From NCBI GenBank assembly GCA_025667525.1, contig CM046878.1, positions 576,642,868-576,706,867 on the forward strand: a stretch of 64,000 nt of DNA, read 5' to 3'. The DNA comes from Glebionis coronaria. Lineage: Eukaryota > Streptophyta > Magnoliopsida > Asterales > Asteraceae. Below the pieces are notes generated by a model. The model searched no databases and was not told the DNA's origin. It saw nothing but the letters and a program-made list of their open reading frames with translations. Shown here piece after piece: positions 1-12,595 of the stretch. The number at the start of each line of letters is the position of its first letter. Positions within the stretch are counted from its first letter, which is position 1. The position numbers were made by a program, and so were the translations under genes.

Positions 1-540
1 GATACACAATTATTATATTACACCAAAAATAAAAGTGATACTAATGATATATTCTAACGGATAACTATAATGCATTTACTTATAATATATAATTGTTATA
101 ATTATGATGCATTAATGTTATAAATTAATCCATCATTCGTGATGCATAAAACCTAAAAATATAATGATTTTTACTTACTGCATCATAGTTATGCATATAG
201 AAAATCAATGTTATATTATTAGTAATCACATATATTTTTTGTGCATGATAGTTATAATTTGACACATCGTAGTTTTAAATGTGTTGCATCATATATATGA
301 GAATTACACCATAATTATAAGTTTTGTGAAGGAATTATGATGCAATAACTTGAAACCGTGATGCATTAACTTATAAACATGATGCTCTAAAGCGTATAAC
401 TGTGATGTGCTGAATTTTTATTGAATTGTTGTAGCGCATCACACTCCAAATTTCAGTGCATCAAAAGTATAAATATGGTGCATAAAGGTATTAAATTAGT
501 GTCTTATTCGTGATGCACTAAATTATGTAACCGTGATGCT
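1..540. repeat. AT-rich tract with recurring GATGCA/TGCATC motif
   Basis: No gene is visible. The hexamer GATGCA or its complement TGCATC recurs many times at roughly 25-40 bp intervals, often as CGTGATGCAT or ATGATGCATTAA. This looks like a strongly diverged tandem repeat, possibly the internal array of an element that starts left of the window. Confidence 0.5.
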
Positions 541-800
541 CTATTTTTTTTCCATAATAGTTTAAAAAAAAATTCGAATTTTTTTTTTAATTTCGAAAAA
601 ATTTTCAAAAAAAAAAATATTTCGGAAAAAAATTTTGGTAAAAAAATTTCGAAAAAAAATATGAAAAAAAAATATTTTTTTTTAAATTTCGAAAAAAAAA
701 ATTTTGAAAAAAAATATTTTTGAAAAAAAATATTTTCGAAAAAAAATATATTTTTGAAAAAAAATATTTTCGAAAAAAAAAATGATTTTTGAAAATTTTT
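541..800. repeat. low-complexity A/T homopolymer tract
   Basis: Runs of 6-10 A or T are separated by TTCG/CGAA tetranucleotides, giving a strand-asymmetric low-complexity tract. The open frame across it (Phe/Lys-rich) is an artefact of composition. From 801 to 918 I see nothing specific. Confidence 0.8.
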
Positions 801-915
801 TATTAAGGAGATGATATGGAAAAGTGATGTGTCATAATGTTGTGACACATGTCACTCCCACATCCATACCTTCTATTTTATTTATTCTATTATAAGAATT
901 ATTTTATTTTACCCC

Positions 916-3105
<2,190 letters not shown>

Positions 3106-3187
3106 TTTGTTGTATTACTCTAGTAATTATACTATAACTTTTTAAAATCATGCAAGATCCGCAACCCTTCTTATCTTTGTTATGTTA

Positions 3188-3221
3188 CTAGGGATGATGC
3201 CCGCGCTTCGCCGCGGCGGGC
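3188..3221 (-). other. Helitron 3' terminus with hairpin
   Basis: On the minus strand a GC-rich palindromic stem (GCCCGCCGCGGCGAAGCGCG, then GGC) is followed by ATCATCC and CTAGT. Stem, short spacer and CTRR end are the defining 3' features of Helitrons. The end at 10325 has the same stem core and the same seven-base spacer. Confidence 0.8.
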
Positions 3222-3963
3222 TGTGTTCGTGTTTGGTAACGTTTTTAGGGGAGATAGAGAAGTCGTATGTAAATATGTTTGAATAATGAGTTACAAAGTC
3301 AGCAATGATCGATGACCACAGTGCGGGCGGGTTGCAGCAAATGAAAAACTGTGTCATGCCTTATTCCCCTCAAGCAGTTGCCTAACAAATGAAAACAATA
3401 TCAATTCCTAATGACTTCATTTACTTAAGCACACTTTATAGGTACAGAAATGGAGAGCCCGGCCTAAACAGTCTTTGCTGATTTTAAACTTTGTACATCT
3501 ATCTTATGACAACTAAACTTGATTCAGGTCATGAACAACACAGGAACAACAAAGAGTATAAGTTTACCCTCATTTGCAGTAGTTATATAACAGCTTGAAC
3601 ATTGATCATTTTAGTCTATATTTCTTTTAAACTTTAATAACATGCCCATCTGAGAAGCCAAAGCATGTTTTTTTTATATTTAATACTACATAAATGTACT
3701 ATTGACCAATTTGAACCACATTTTTTTAGAATATGGAAATCTTTAAATGTATAAAACTACACGGGACATATGCATATAAAAATAATGCATGATTGCTTAA
3801 TGTTAAATTTTTCTTGTTTCTATTTTGTATTAATACTTATTCGTTGTATCTTCTATATAAAAGTTATACAATTTACATGTTTATTACATAGTTTCCAAAT
3901 CTCTTTCGTTCATTCTCGATTTGCTAGACTATTGAATTGTTCAATAATCGCGTATAAACTATG

Positions 3964-3965
<2 letters not shown>

Positions 3966-4009
<44 letters not shown>
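3966..4009. repeat. (TA)n microsatellite inside Helitron
   Basis: About 22 TA units, a simple repeat without further structure. Confidence 0.95.
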
Positions 4010-4013
<4 letters not shown>

Positions 4014-5202
4014 CTGTTAAATCATCCAGACCATATGGTTCTTTCCCATTGTAGCATTTGAAAACATGCGACCGTGATCGGATAGTTCTTTACTGCTGCT
4101 ATGTTTCAGCAGGCCAAATGGTCAGCCAAACTTGGACTAAGAACCCTACGAAAACACGTTAGGGACGGACCAGTCCACCCATTCATATGCAGCCCAAAAC
4201 ATTTGCCAAACTCCCACTAAAACTGTACACCCCCGTTAAAACAACCTGCTTCACCCCTTTAATAATGTAACCTGAAAACCCAAACTTTATCGTCAAATGG
4301 ATGCAAGTTTTAGAAGAATCTAGAAGTGAAACAAAAATCGATCGAAACTATATATAAAAACATAGCACTCACATGAAGAAGATCCGAGTGTGTCATTCTT
4401 TTGTAACTGTTTGACCCATTATCCTTAGAATCCAAAGTAAACGCGATTTCGATTTTCCTATATTCCTTGCACCACGAACAAACATTATAGTAAGAAGCAA
4501 AGCCAACGACTTGTTTGGGTAGCCAAGAATCTGATAAAAGCAAAACACATATGCTTACATCTTTTATCTGTAGCTATTGTCTGACCCTTAACTTACAATT
4601 GGTCGGTTCCAATACATTTGTAAACTGAAATGCAATACTTTTTTACTGAATCATGTTGCATGACAATTTTGTTGCTTACTTTTATCTAGAGAATTCACAT
4701 TTTGGTTCTCATATTTTTATACAGAATACTGGTGTTTTGGCCACCGGCTTTGTATTGTAAAAGATGATATCGTTGCTGATACAATTTCATAGAGAAATGG
4801 TTTTAAAAGGTTGTTAGGCAAGTAAAGACCAGCCAGAAATTTTGTACGCATATTTGAAGCGGAAAATTCTCAAGAGTCTGTTATAATAATATTTTGGAAA
4901 TTCTAATAGCATGCTGCATACCGATAGCAGAAAACACCCTGCCCAACAACTTCACCCAAATGCAGAAAAAGTAAGCATGTTAAATTTGTACCAAAATTGC
5001 TTACATCACGCTTATTTTGACCCACTGCCCGACACACCCATGATGCAAACATATTAGAAGTAACTCATAATTGATGTATATTCTCTGAAATAGCGATATG
5101 CAAGATAGAGTCGCTATTATAAAGTAACAGTGAAAAAAATGACTAACCTCATTTCAAACTGAATGAACTAAACATCTATGTATGACTAAGCCACGACTTC
5201 GA

Positions 5203-5501
5203 TCATCCAAACACTCGCTTGTTCACCTGCATTTTTGCACAATCATAACATATTTTTTTTATTAAACTTTCGTGGATTTTAACACAATCAAACTCAAAAA
5301 ATGAAAACAATCGACCCAGAAACTTACGATGCTAGTTAGTACATTCACAACGTTTCCATCCTCAATGTGGACATCAATGAGATCGAACATTTCTTTATCA
5401 GATTGTACCCCTACGGAAAAAAGGAGGATCCATATTGAAATATCCGTTCAATTCATTTAAAGTACACACCTTGAGGGACCCACGCCCGTTCAATCTTGCG
5501 A
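5203..5501 (-). pseudogene. Captured gene fragment, three short exons
   Basis: On the minus strand three segments are bounded by consensus splice signals: 5501-5470 (cag| ... |gtgtgt), 5410-5328 (gtag| ... |gtaagt) and 5226-5203 (gcag| ... TGA). The reading frame is kept across both joins. It gives a short C-terminal peptide that includes ERAWVPQG and then DLIDVHIEDGNVVNV, ending in a stop codon. Phase-compatible exons inside a Helitron fit transduction of a host gene 3' part. I do not recognise the parent protein. Frame and splice agreement could be partly chance because the segments are short. Confidence 0.45.
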
Positions 5502-6630
5502 CTGCAATTCACAAACAATAACGTCAGCACATAGGAATCACTAAATTTGAAAAAAGTCATGTAAGTAGAATCTTGTACAATTAACAGTACGACAACTAAG
5601 TTCGTAGAATCGCTTTGCATCATACGTATCCCTAGGAGGCATTCCTAAGAGTCAGGTAAGCAGGTGGCAGTAAGTAATCCTAAATCCCTAGAATTGCAAC
5701 CTAATCGAATTTCTAAACGGCTACGATGTACACAAAGCATTGAAAAACAAATTAAGCTTACAATTCGTATGAACAAATACATTTATTAACAACATCCTAA
5801 GAAACCCGGATCAAATCAACTGTGCAAACAAAGGAAAGGTAGAATCTAACTATACAATCCAACAAAAACAAACAAATGAAAAAAAGGAAAAGAGGATTAC
5901 AATCAACAAACCTAACAAAGCAGTGTGGCTGGTTTAGCTCCTAACCTAATGAACAGTGTCCCACTCCCACTCCCACTCGACTAAATGTTTCTTAATGCAG
6001 TGTGGTTGGTTCAGTTCAACACTTTATGAAACCCTTACGGCCAGCTAAAATTTAGCCAACCAACTGGCTCATGTACACCCCTTGTATCTATAACTACCTA
6101 CAAAGTACTTAGGTTTATATATATTGTTCTTTTATCTAAGCCATGCATGTATTTCTTAGATAGTTGATCTTAAATGCGTTGTATGAATCTGTGATGTACA
6201 TACCAATCGTGATAAGCAAAAAGAAAATGGTTTAGGGGCGGAACGGGCTGTTCGGACCAAAAGACTTGAGACGCTGTTGGAACCTTGATACCTGCCCTTA
6301 AAAACAGAACAACAAAACCCTCTGCAAATAGCAAAATGAGTCTGCATTTATTGTACTTTAAGCATTTATTTCATGCGTGTTGAAATGGGGCTGAAATGAA
6401 CAGCAAAACCCTCGAAAACCAATGCGAGTAACGCATTATAGGCTCAGATAGGGCCTGTTGAGGGAAAAGCGGATATGCACCCCATGGCTGCAACCTCGAT
6501 AGGTTACCCCGCCAAGATATGCGTAATCTCATATTTACCTCGCGCCGTTCAAACTCATCATTGCCTGGGTGATCGAAAATTCCAGCTACACATACTAATA
6601 TTAGAGTACCCCGTATGTTATAAAAGAGGG

Positions 6631-6703
6631 CCTAACCCGTTGCGGCTGCAAAGCCAAAGACTCACCCCGCCAAGCAACGGGTTATGATCATGTTGTCAAC
6701 CAT
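6631..6703. repeat. Hairpin-forming repeat, copy 1
   Basis: TAACCCGTTGC at 6633 pairs with GCAACGGGTTA ending at 6684, giving a perfect 11-bp stem around a loop of about 30 nt. The block between and beyond the arms recurs about 600 bp downstream (7240-7307). Confidence 0.6.
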
Positions 6704-6950
6704 ATAGGTTGTATAAAGCCGGAGGCACGTACCCACGGGTAAAGAGAAGGGTGAACCGCCATTGGCATTTGGTCAAACCATGTAATCCCAACAGTTATGA
6801 CCCATAGGAACCTCAACAATAAAGGAGCCGTTTCTGTTTAGGTTGTAGCAAGGAAACGGTTTGGTGTCGGGTAAACTGGAAACTAAATTTCTTAATATTT
6901 GAACGCATTGTTTCTCGTAATTTCCGACTTTTTATTAGATTGATACCTAC

Positions 6951-7001
6951 CAAAGCATAAGCCGTAGGTATCAACGACACAACGGGACTTTCACCCGCCA
7001 T
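6951..7001 (-). pseudogene. Possible captured first exon (MAGESPV...)
   Basis: On the minus strand an ATG in a GC-rich context (GCAGCCATGGCGG) opens 17 codons, starting MAGESPVVSLIPTAYAL, that run directly into a GTAGGT splice donor. GC content and start context differ from the AT-rich surroundings. It could be the first exon of a captured gene. No downstream exon could be joined with confidence, and the product is unknown. Confidence 0.3.
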
Positions 7002-7239
7002 GGCTGCCGCCACAACGTCACACACCCGGTGCTGTCGTCGCACGCCTTGTGCAGCGGCAACAAAAGCAACGGTGGCATCGAAGGAGCATTAGCAAGCGTG
7101 GAACATAAATCATAAAACACTCGCATTTATCAAAATATCAGCTTTTCAGGGTATCAAACATAAGGTAAGGTCAACAGTTAAAGATGTTACACTTTATTGA
7201 GCCATGTTTATGCTTCAAGTGAATCAAGAAGCAATTGGT

Positions 7240-7307
7240 CAATCCGTCGCGGCTGCAAATCCAAAGACCTGCCACGCCAAGCCACGGGTTATACCAATGT
7301 CGTCACC
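7240..7307. repeat. Hairpin-forming repeat, copy 2
   Basis: A diverged copy of the 6631-6703 block, sharing CGCGGCTGCAAA, CCAAAGAC, ACGCCAAGCCACGGGTTAT and GTCGTCACC-type segments. The stem is imperfect here. Confidence 0.6.
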
Positions 7308-8203
7308 ATAGCATTGCATCAGTTTAACATATCGGAGAATTAACGAAGCCGCATTCAGTATTGATGAAAACACAACATACGTCTAAGTTTCCATAAAGGA
7401 TTTAATGTAAACACATAACAGAAACCGCAAAAAAAGTAAAGACAATCTTACCAAATGTTTCCTCATTTTGTATAATCAAAAGTAACCAATAACGATACAA
7501 ACTCCCAATAAATCAGAGCACCCGTAAAAGCAGGCACCCACCCAACCTCGTCGACGCCACCCACCGGCCGTCAACGCCGCACACCATAAATAGCGGCAAC
7601 GAATAGGTCGGCGACAACGAAGAGGGTTATAGCAGAATCATGGCATACGAAACACCATAAACCAATTAGGGTCAAACTCATCACAATCAATGTGTGATGA
7701 AATCTTGTAGAAGGGAATCCGATCGAAACCAAAGGCGTCACTTCTTGGGAAGTGGAGAGCGTAAATTATTTCCACCTATTGAGAAAGATCCAGAAAGTGG
7801 GTGATAAATATGTGTTTGACACTTCCTATTATTGAACTAATAATCAACGGCGCCCAAACCCTCAATTTCCACCAATAACTTTTTTAGGCAATCTCAACCG
7901 CAAGATCATATCTTGTGCACCATCAACCCATAACGGAAAACGTCCAAAACCCAATCAACGGTTGAGGCCAAGGGTTAACCCCGTAACCCCTTAAATGACA
8001 AAATCAACGGTTTGGATCTTAAGGAATTGGCAAACGTGTGTGAATCCCATTATTTTTATTGTATCTACAGTGGGAGAGACGATTGATTAAGTGTGTGTGT
8101 GAGGAGAGTGAATGTGTGTGAGGAGAGTAAAAGTGAATATAAAAATATTGGTGTGAGGGGATCACTGTTCCTAGGGGAACGTGATTCCCCTCTATTATAA
8201 GGT

Positions 8204-10325
8204 ATCTAATATCAGTGTGTTATCTTTCTTTCTTTTCCCAATTGCTATAGGATGATGATATAATTAATTAGGTTGAGAAGGTTTATTGGTGATTGATAAA
8301 GGAATCATTAAGAGGTATACCTTGCACATATTGTTTATATTTTAGTCAATATCTTTGTAGTATTTTTTCCTTCTTCGTTTGTCATTCATCCAGGTATCGT
8401 TAGTGTTGCAACTTACCATCAATTGATGTTAAGGTTTTAGGTATCGTGTTTGACACTTTTCTGGTTTGTTACAGATCCGTTTACCATTTATGAAATTTAA
8501 ATCACTAAAAATGGATGATAAAAAGTTAAGGACCTATATTAATTTTTCAGATATCTAGTTTAATGAAATTTTCATCCTTTTAGCTTTACATATAAACTTC
8601 ATGAACCCACATATCTGAAAATTAGTAACAGTCTTGACATGTAAGGTCTCGATAACCTACAGTAAATCAATATAGAAGATTTAAGTATTGTAACCTATGA
8701 GGGATGTATTTTGAAATGGTTTTTATTAAGGCTTGATAGAGTGGTAGTGAGTTTGTTAGGTGATTGACAAACCCATGCGTGAGTTGCCACCCCTGGCTAA
8801 AAACTCGCGCGTTAGTTTTAGGTAATATGAACTCGCTGTTGCCGAAATCCTACCTAGATAAGTTTGTTTTATTGGTCCCTTATCTTGTTTTTTTCTATTC
8901 TGTATATTGTGTGTGTAGTAGTAACAGCCACAAGAGGGTTGAAGATGAGGGTAAAATTAGATATATTTTAATTTGTGCTGAAATAATATGTATATTTTAA
9001 TTTATTTTTAATTTGTGTTGAAGATGAGGTTTAAATTATATGTATTTTAATTTGTGTTGAAGATGAGGCTGAAATTATATTTCTTTTTCTATTGTGAAAT
9101 TAATATATATATTATAGCTCGAAGGAAACGATGTCGTTTTGTCTTTAGCATTGTCGTTTTGCTATTTGGTTCATGTCGTTTTGACATGCAGCCACTAAAA
9201 GCAATATCAAATGAATAGTATCAAACTAAATTCACATATTACACCTTCACAATTTAGGACATATCACAAAAAACAATTTTAAACTTTTAACTATCTAATA
9301 CTCCATCTTTTAATATAATAAATTTTACTTATTAAATATGAAATATATATCGAAGTAATCGAAAAAAATTCAATAAAAAGATCGTCAAATTACGAATCAA
9401 ATGATTCCAGTATTTCAATGCTTTTGACATACGTATGATTTTATAAAAAATGTTGAAACTTAATACATATTTAAAAAACTTATGAAAATAATTTTTGCGG
9501 GTTTTTTATTATTTGGAAGGCAAGTCATTGACACTAACAGTCTTTTGCATTATCGGTCAATTGTATAGTTAACTTCTATGTATTCATTAAAAGAATATAT
9601 AAATGAAAAGATATTCGAATTGCGAACAAAACAAGCCCAGTATTGCAATTCTTTTAACATACATATAACTTTATTAAAAATTGTTCTACTTAAATATATA
9701 TTTAAAAAAACAAAGTGCGGTTATAAACTATCTAATAACTTTAATATAAACCACCGGGATTAAAAATATAACATTATATTGCCATGTTATATAGGAAACT
9801 CTCTTTGACAAACATTTGGCATATGTCAACTTCTTTATAAAAAGTATAATGACGACTACATCTTCGAATTACGAGCCAAACGAGACCAATACTAATATAC
9901 TTTTAACATACGTACGAGGTTTTTTTTTAAATATCACCGATTAACATACATTTAATAAAATATATCTACAAAAGTACTTAAAAACGACTTTAAACTTTTA
10001 ACTATTTTTAACTTTCTGATATAACAAGGTTTATTTATCAAATATGAATGCGCATAGATATCAATTCTTTTGGGAAAAAATACTGTTGAAAAGATCGTCG
10101 AATTGCGAATCAAATAAATCTGATATTACAATGCTTCTAACCTACGTATAATTTTATAAAAATTATTGAAACTTAATACACAATTAATATTTTTTAACGA
10201 AATAGTCCTTGAAGTATTCGTTTCTGCAAGGTCATTCATTGACGCTAATAATCCTGCGTATTAACAGTCCACCACATTCGTTGATCTTACACCTTCCGCC
10301 GCGAAGCGCGGGCTATATACCTCGT
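8204..10325 (+). mobile_element. Second Helitron remnant (3' end intact-like)
   Basis: At 10296-10325 the plus strand has the stem core CGCGAAGCGCGGGC, a seven-base spacer TATATAC and CTCGT. This matches the minus-strand end at 3188 except that CTAG has become CTCG. A 5' end could not be found, so the left limit given here is only the boundary of the neighbouring Helitron. The interior is AT-rich and holds four diverged copies of a block of about 240 bp. No coding sequence is supported. Confidence 0.45.
9366..10210 (+). repeat. Diverged tandem repeat, period about 240 bp, 4 copies
   Basis: The segment TCGAATTGCGAATCAAA, followed by ATT-rich sequence, CTTTTAACATACGTAT and a TTATAAAAATT-type stretch, appears near 9382, 9612, 9858 and 10098. 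Copies are perhaps 65-75 percent alike by eye. No conserved reading frame. Confidence 0.6.
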
Positions 10326-10787
10326 TATATATATTTTAACTTATTTGTGTTTGATAGGTGTGAAAACACCCATCTTTTTACCACTTAATTACAATAATAA
10401 CCAAGCCAAAACGTGTATTTTATGTCGTAAATGTCGGAATTATGCGTGGTTTGTGTTTTTATTGTGATTTAGGACGAAAAGGTAAAAAGTGGAGAAAACA
10501 CGGGCATTCACAGGCTTTTATAGAAGAAAACGACAAAAGACGAAGTCAAGAGATCAAGAGTGCAAAAAGAACGGAAGCCCAAGGCCTATTCTGAAGATTT
10601 ATCGAAGAACAAGTCTAAAAGACGGAAGTTTACTTAAAGCCGAAGAACTCGAGTCTAATAAATAAATAAATCATAAGACGAGTTTAATTAATCCCGAGAC
10701 AAAGTCGATAAAGTCGAAGAACTTAAAAGACGAGAAGACGTGAAGAAAGAAAGAAAGAGAAGGCAACACATGCACCCCCCCATTTCC

Positions 10788-10796
10788 TATAAATAC
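10788..10796 (+). promoter_or_regulatory. TATA-box candidate in 5' LTR
   Basis: TATAAATAC follows a C run and lies about 440 bp into the LTR, a usual position for the U3 promoter. The same sequence is at about 16560 in the 3' LTR. Confidence 0.5.
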
Positions 10797-11792
10797 CCTC
10801 CTAAATTCATTTAGGAAGGTTGGTTAGTTTTAGTTTAGCTTAGTTTTTCTTTCATTTTTGTAGGTGATTCTAGAGAGAGAAAGTGACAGTTTCTCTCATT
10901 AGGATCCCAACATTTTATCTTCCTTTCTTGTTTTTAATCAAGCCTTCACCTTTGATAATTTAATTCTTGTTTTATGCTTAATCTTATTCTACCTTTCTTA
11001 GCTTTTTATTTGTGCTTAATCCGAAATTCTTTACACAATTAGTTTTTGTTTTATGTTTGATTTATGAAAAGGTTTATCTTTTGGGTTAATCTAAGTTTCC
11101 TACGAATCAAGCTTTGAGCTTGATATGCTTATTGGCTTGATTTGTGTCTAGCTTATTGTTTTAAGTTTTCTTAAAAAGTTTTAGTTTTTCTTAAAGTTTG
11201 TTTATTTTGTGTTTTTATAAAGTTTATGAATTTTGTCTTTTTAAAAGCTTTCAAATTTATGTTTATTAAGTTGTTCAAGTTTCGATTTAGTGTGCTTATT
11301 GTTAGTCTTATTGAAATTTCAGCTTTTCACCATTTTCGGATTGGTTTTGCACTTCATCGCAATCTTGGGGTTTTGTATATTCCGACGGTATTAAGTGTTA
11401 GATCGCAATAACCCTTTGTGGTTTTACTTTGCGATCGGGTGTCATTCCCCCTTATTCCGATCTGGATTGCGATCGCTTATTGCGATCGCATATTCCGACG
11501 GAATTTAAGGTATATTGCGACGAAGTGCTGCCCAAATTTTGACAGCCACATTCGGATGGATTTTAGTACTTTAGTTATTCCCACAATTTTTATTTTTTAA
11601 ACATTCCGATAGTTAAAAGAATAATAAAGAAAAAATAAATAAATATAATAAATAAAAAAAAACAATAAAATAAAACATTGCGACAAAGAAAAATATATTA
11701 CGATGGAATTCTTTTTTAGTACCATATTCCGATGGAAAGTTTCATTACACATTGCGACAGATAACTAAAGGGACACTTTGGCGCCAATTTGA

Positions 11793-11830
11793 GCTAGCAG
11801 GTTGCTAGCTTGAGCTAGCTGCCTGCTAGC
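11793..11830. repeat. Nested GCTAGC palindrome in LTR
   Basis: GCTAGCAGG ... CCTGCTAGC forms the outer arms, and GCTAGCT/AGCTAGC forms inner arms separated by TT and TG mismatches, so 38 bp can fold into one hairpin. The identical hairpin is at 17565-17602 in the 3' LTR. Confidence 0.75.
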
Positions 11831-12393
11831 TTGTTTATTTATTGTTTTTGTTCCGTAATCGTTTAGTTTAATCTGAAAGTTATTCCGATTTAATTTCTGA
11901 AAGTTACATATTTTTAGTTAATTTTTTCGTCTAATTTTAAAATTAATATTTTTTCGTAAAGTTCAAGTTTTATCTTTTATTAAGTACCCGCTTTAGGTTT
12001 TGCCTCGTTTAGTTTTAAAGTACCATTTTAGTTTTATTCTCTCCTTTTTTATTAAGTAAACTTTATTTTCGAGTCGATAGTTAATTTCTTCGTTTAGTTT
12101 TATTTTTATTAATTGTTTCGCTTTAAATTACGTTTTATTATTTGTTTTACTATTAGTTTTAATATCGTTTTAACTTTTAGTTTTTAATATTCACCTTGTT
12201 TTACTTTTATTATTTGTACTTGTCTTTAGTTTGTTTTTAAATACTTTTCGCATTTACTTTTTAATTAGTTATAGATAATCAACTTCCCTTTTTCTTAACC
12301 AAAAACAATTGAGTCGCACTTTGAACCGGAAATCAATTCGATTAGACACCGAGAAAACGAACTCTTTCAACTAATAAATCTCATTTATTAAAA

Positions 12394-12409
12394 TGGCGCC
12401 GCTGCCGAC
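12394..12409 (+). other. Primer binding site candidate
   Basis: TGGCGCCGCTGCCGAC lies three bases after the 5' LTR. It resembles the TGGCGCCGTTGCC-type primer sites I recall from several plant Ty3/gypsy elements. The primer tRNA was not determined. Confidence 0.6.
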
Positions 12410-12595
12410 TCTTTTCGTGAAGATTAACGGTTTTTTGTGAGAGACGCGTTGGATTTTGGGATCCGTTCACTCGTGAACGTTATTTTTCGTATTCAAAAAT
12501 TTTTAAAAATCCAAAAACATTTGAAAAATCTTAAAAAGCATTTCTTTTTCAAAGTTTTGCACCAAAAATATTCTTCTTGCTTATCTATTTTCTTT

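Larger units (their letters stand above)
3188..8203 (-). mobile_element. Helitron, minus strand, about 5.0 kb
   Basis: Read on the minus strand, the 3' terminus at 3188 ends in CTAG followed by T. It is preceded seven bases upstream by a GC-rich hairpin (3199-3221), which is the canonical Helitron 3' end. The 5' end lies near 8203, where the minus strand reads CCTTATAATAGAGGGGAATC, resembling the TC-TATAATA-GGGG-type starts of plant Helitrons, although the initial TC is degenerate. No Rep/helicase gene is seen, so the element is non-autonomous. It contains fragments with plausible splice sites (5203-5501, 6951-7001), as expected of a gene-capturing Helitron. The rest of the interval shows no recognisable coding sequence. 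Confidence 0.7.
10352..12390 (+). repeat. 5' LTR
   Basis: Starts TGATAGGTGTGAAAAC and ends at ...TTTATTA, as deduced from the GTGTT target duplication. It has a TATA-like TATAAATAC at 10788, a 38-bp nested GCTAGC palindrome at 11793-11830, an E2F-like TTTGGCGCCAA just before it, and repeated TTGCGA and TTCCGA motifs at about 11310-11770. Short open frames inside the LTR also occur in the other copy and look non-coding. Confidence 0.92.

Noticed and set aside
504..848. Minus-strand Phe/Lys-rich frame of 114 codons
   Set aside because: Product of A/T homopolymers; low complexity.
3148..3357. Minus-strand frame of 69 codons
   Set aside because: It runs across the Helitron terminus, so it cannot be an ancestral gene.
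11226..11600. Two small frames of about 60 codons, repeated at 16998-17372
   Set aside because: They lie within LTRs, are kept only because the LTRs are nearly identical, and show no domain.
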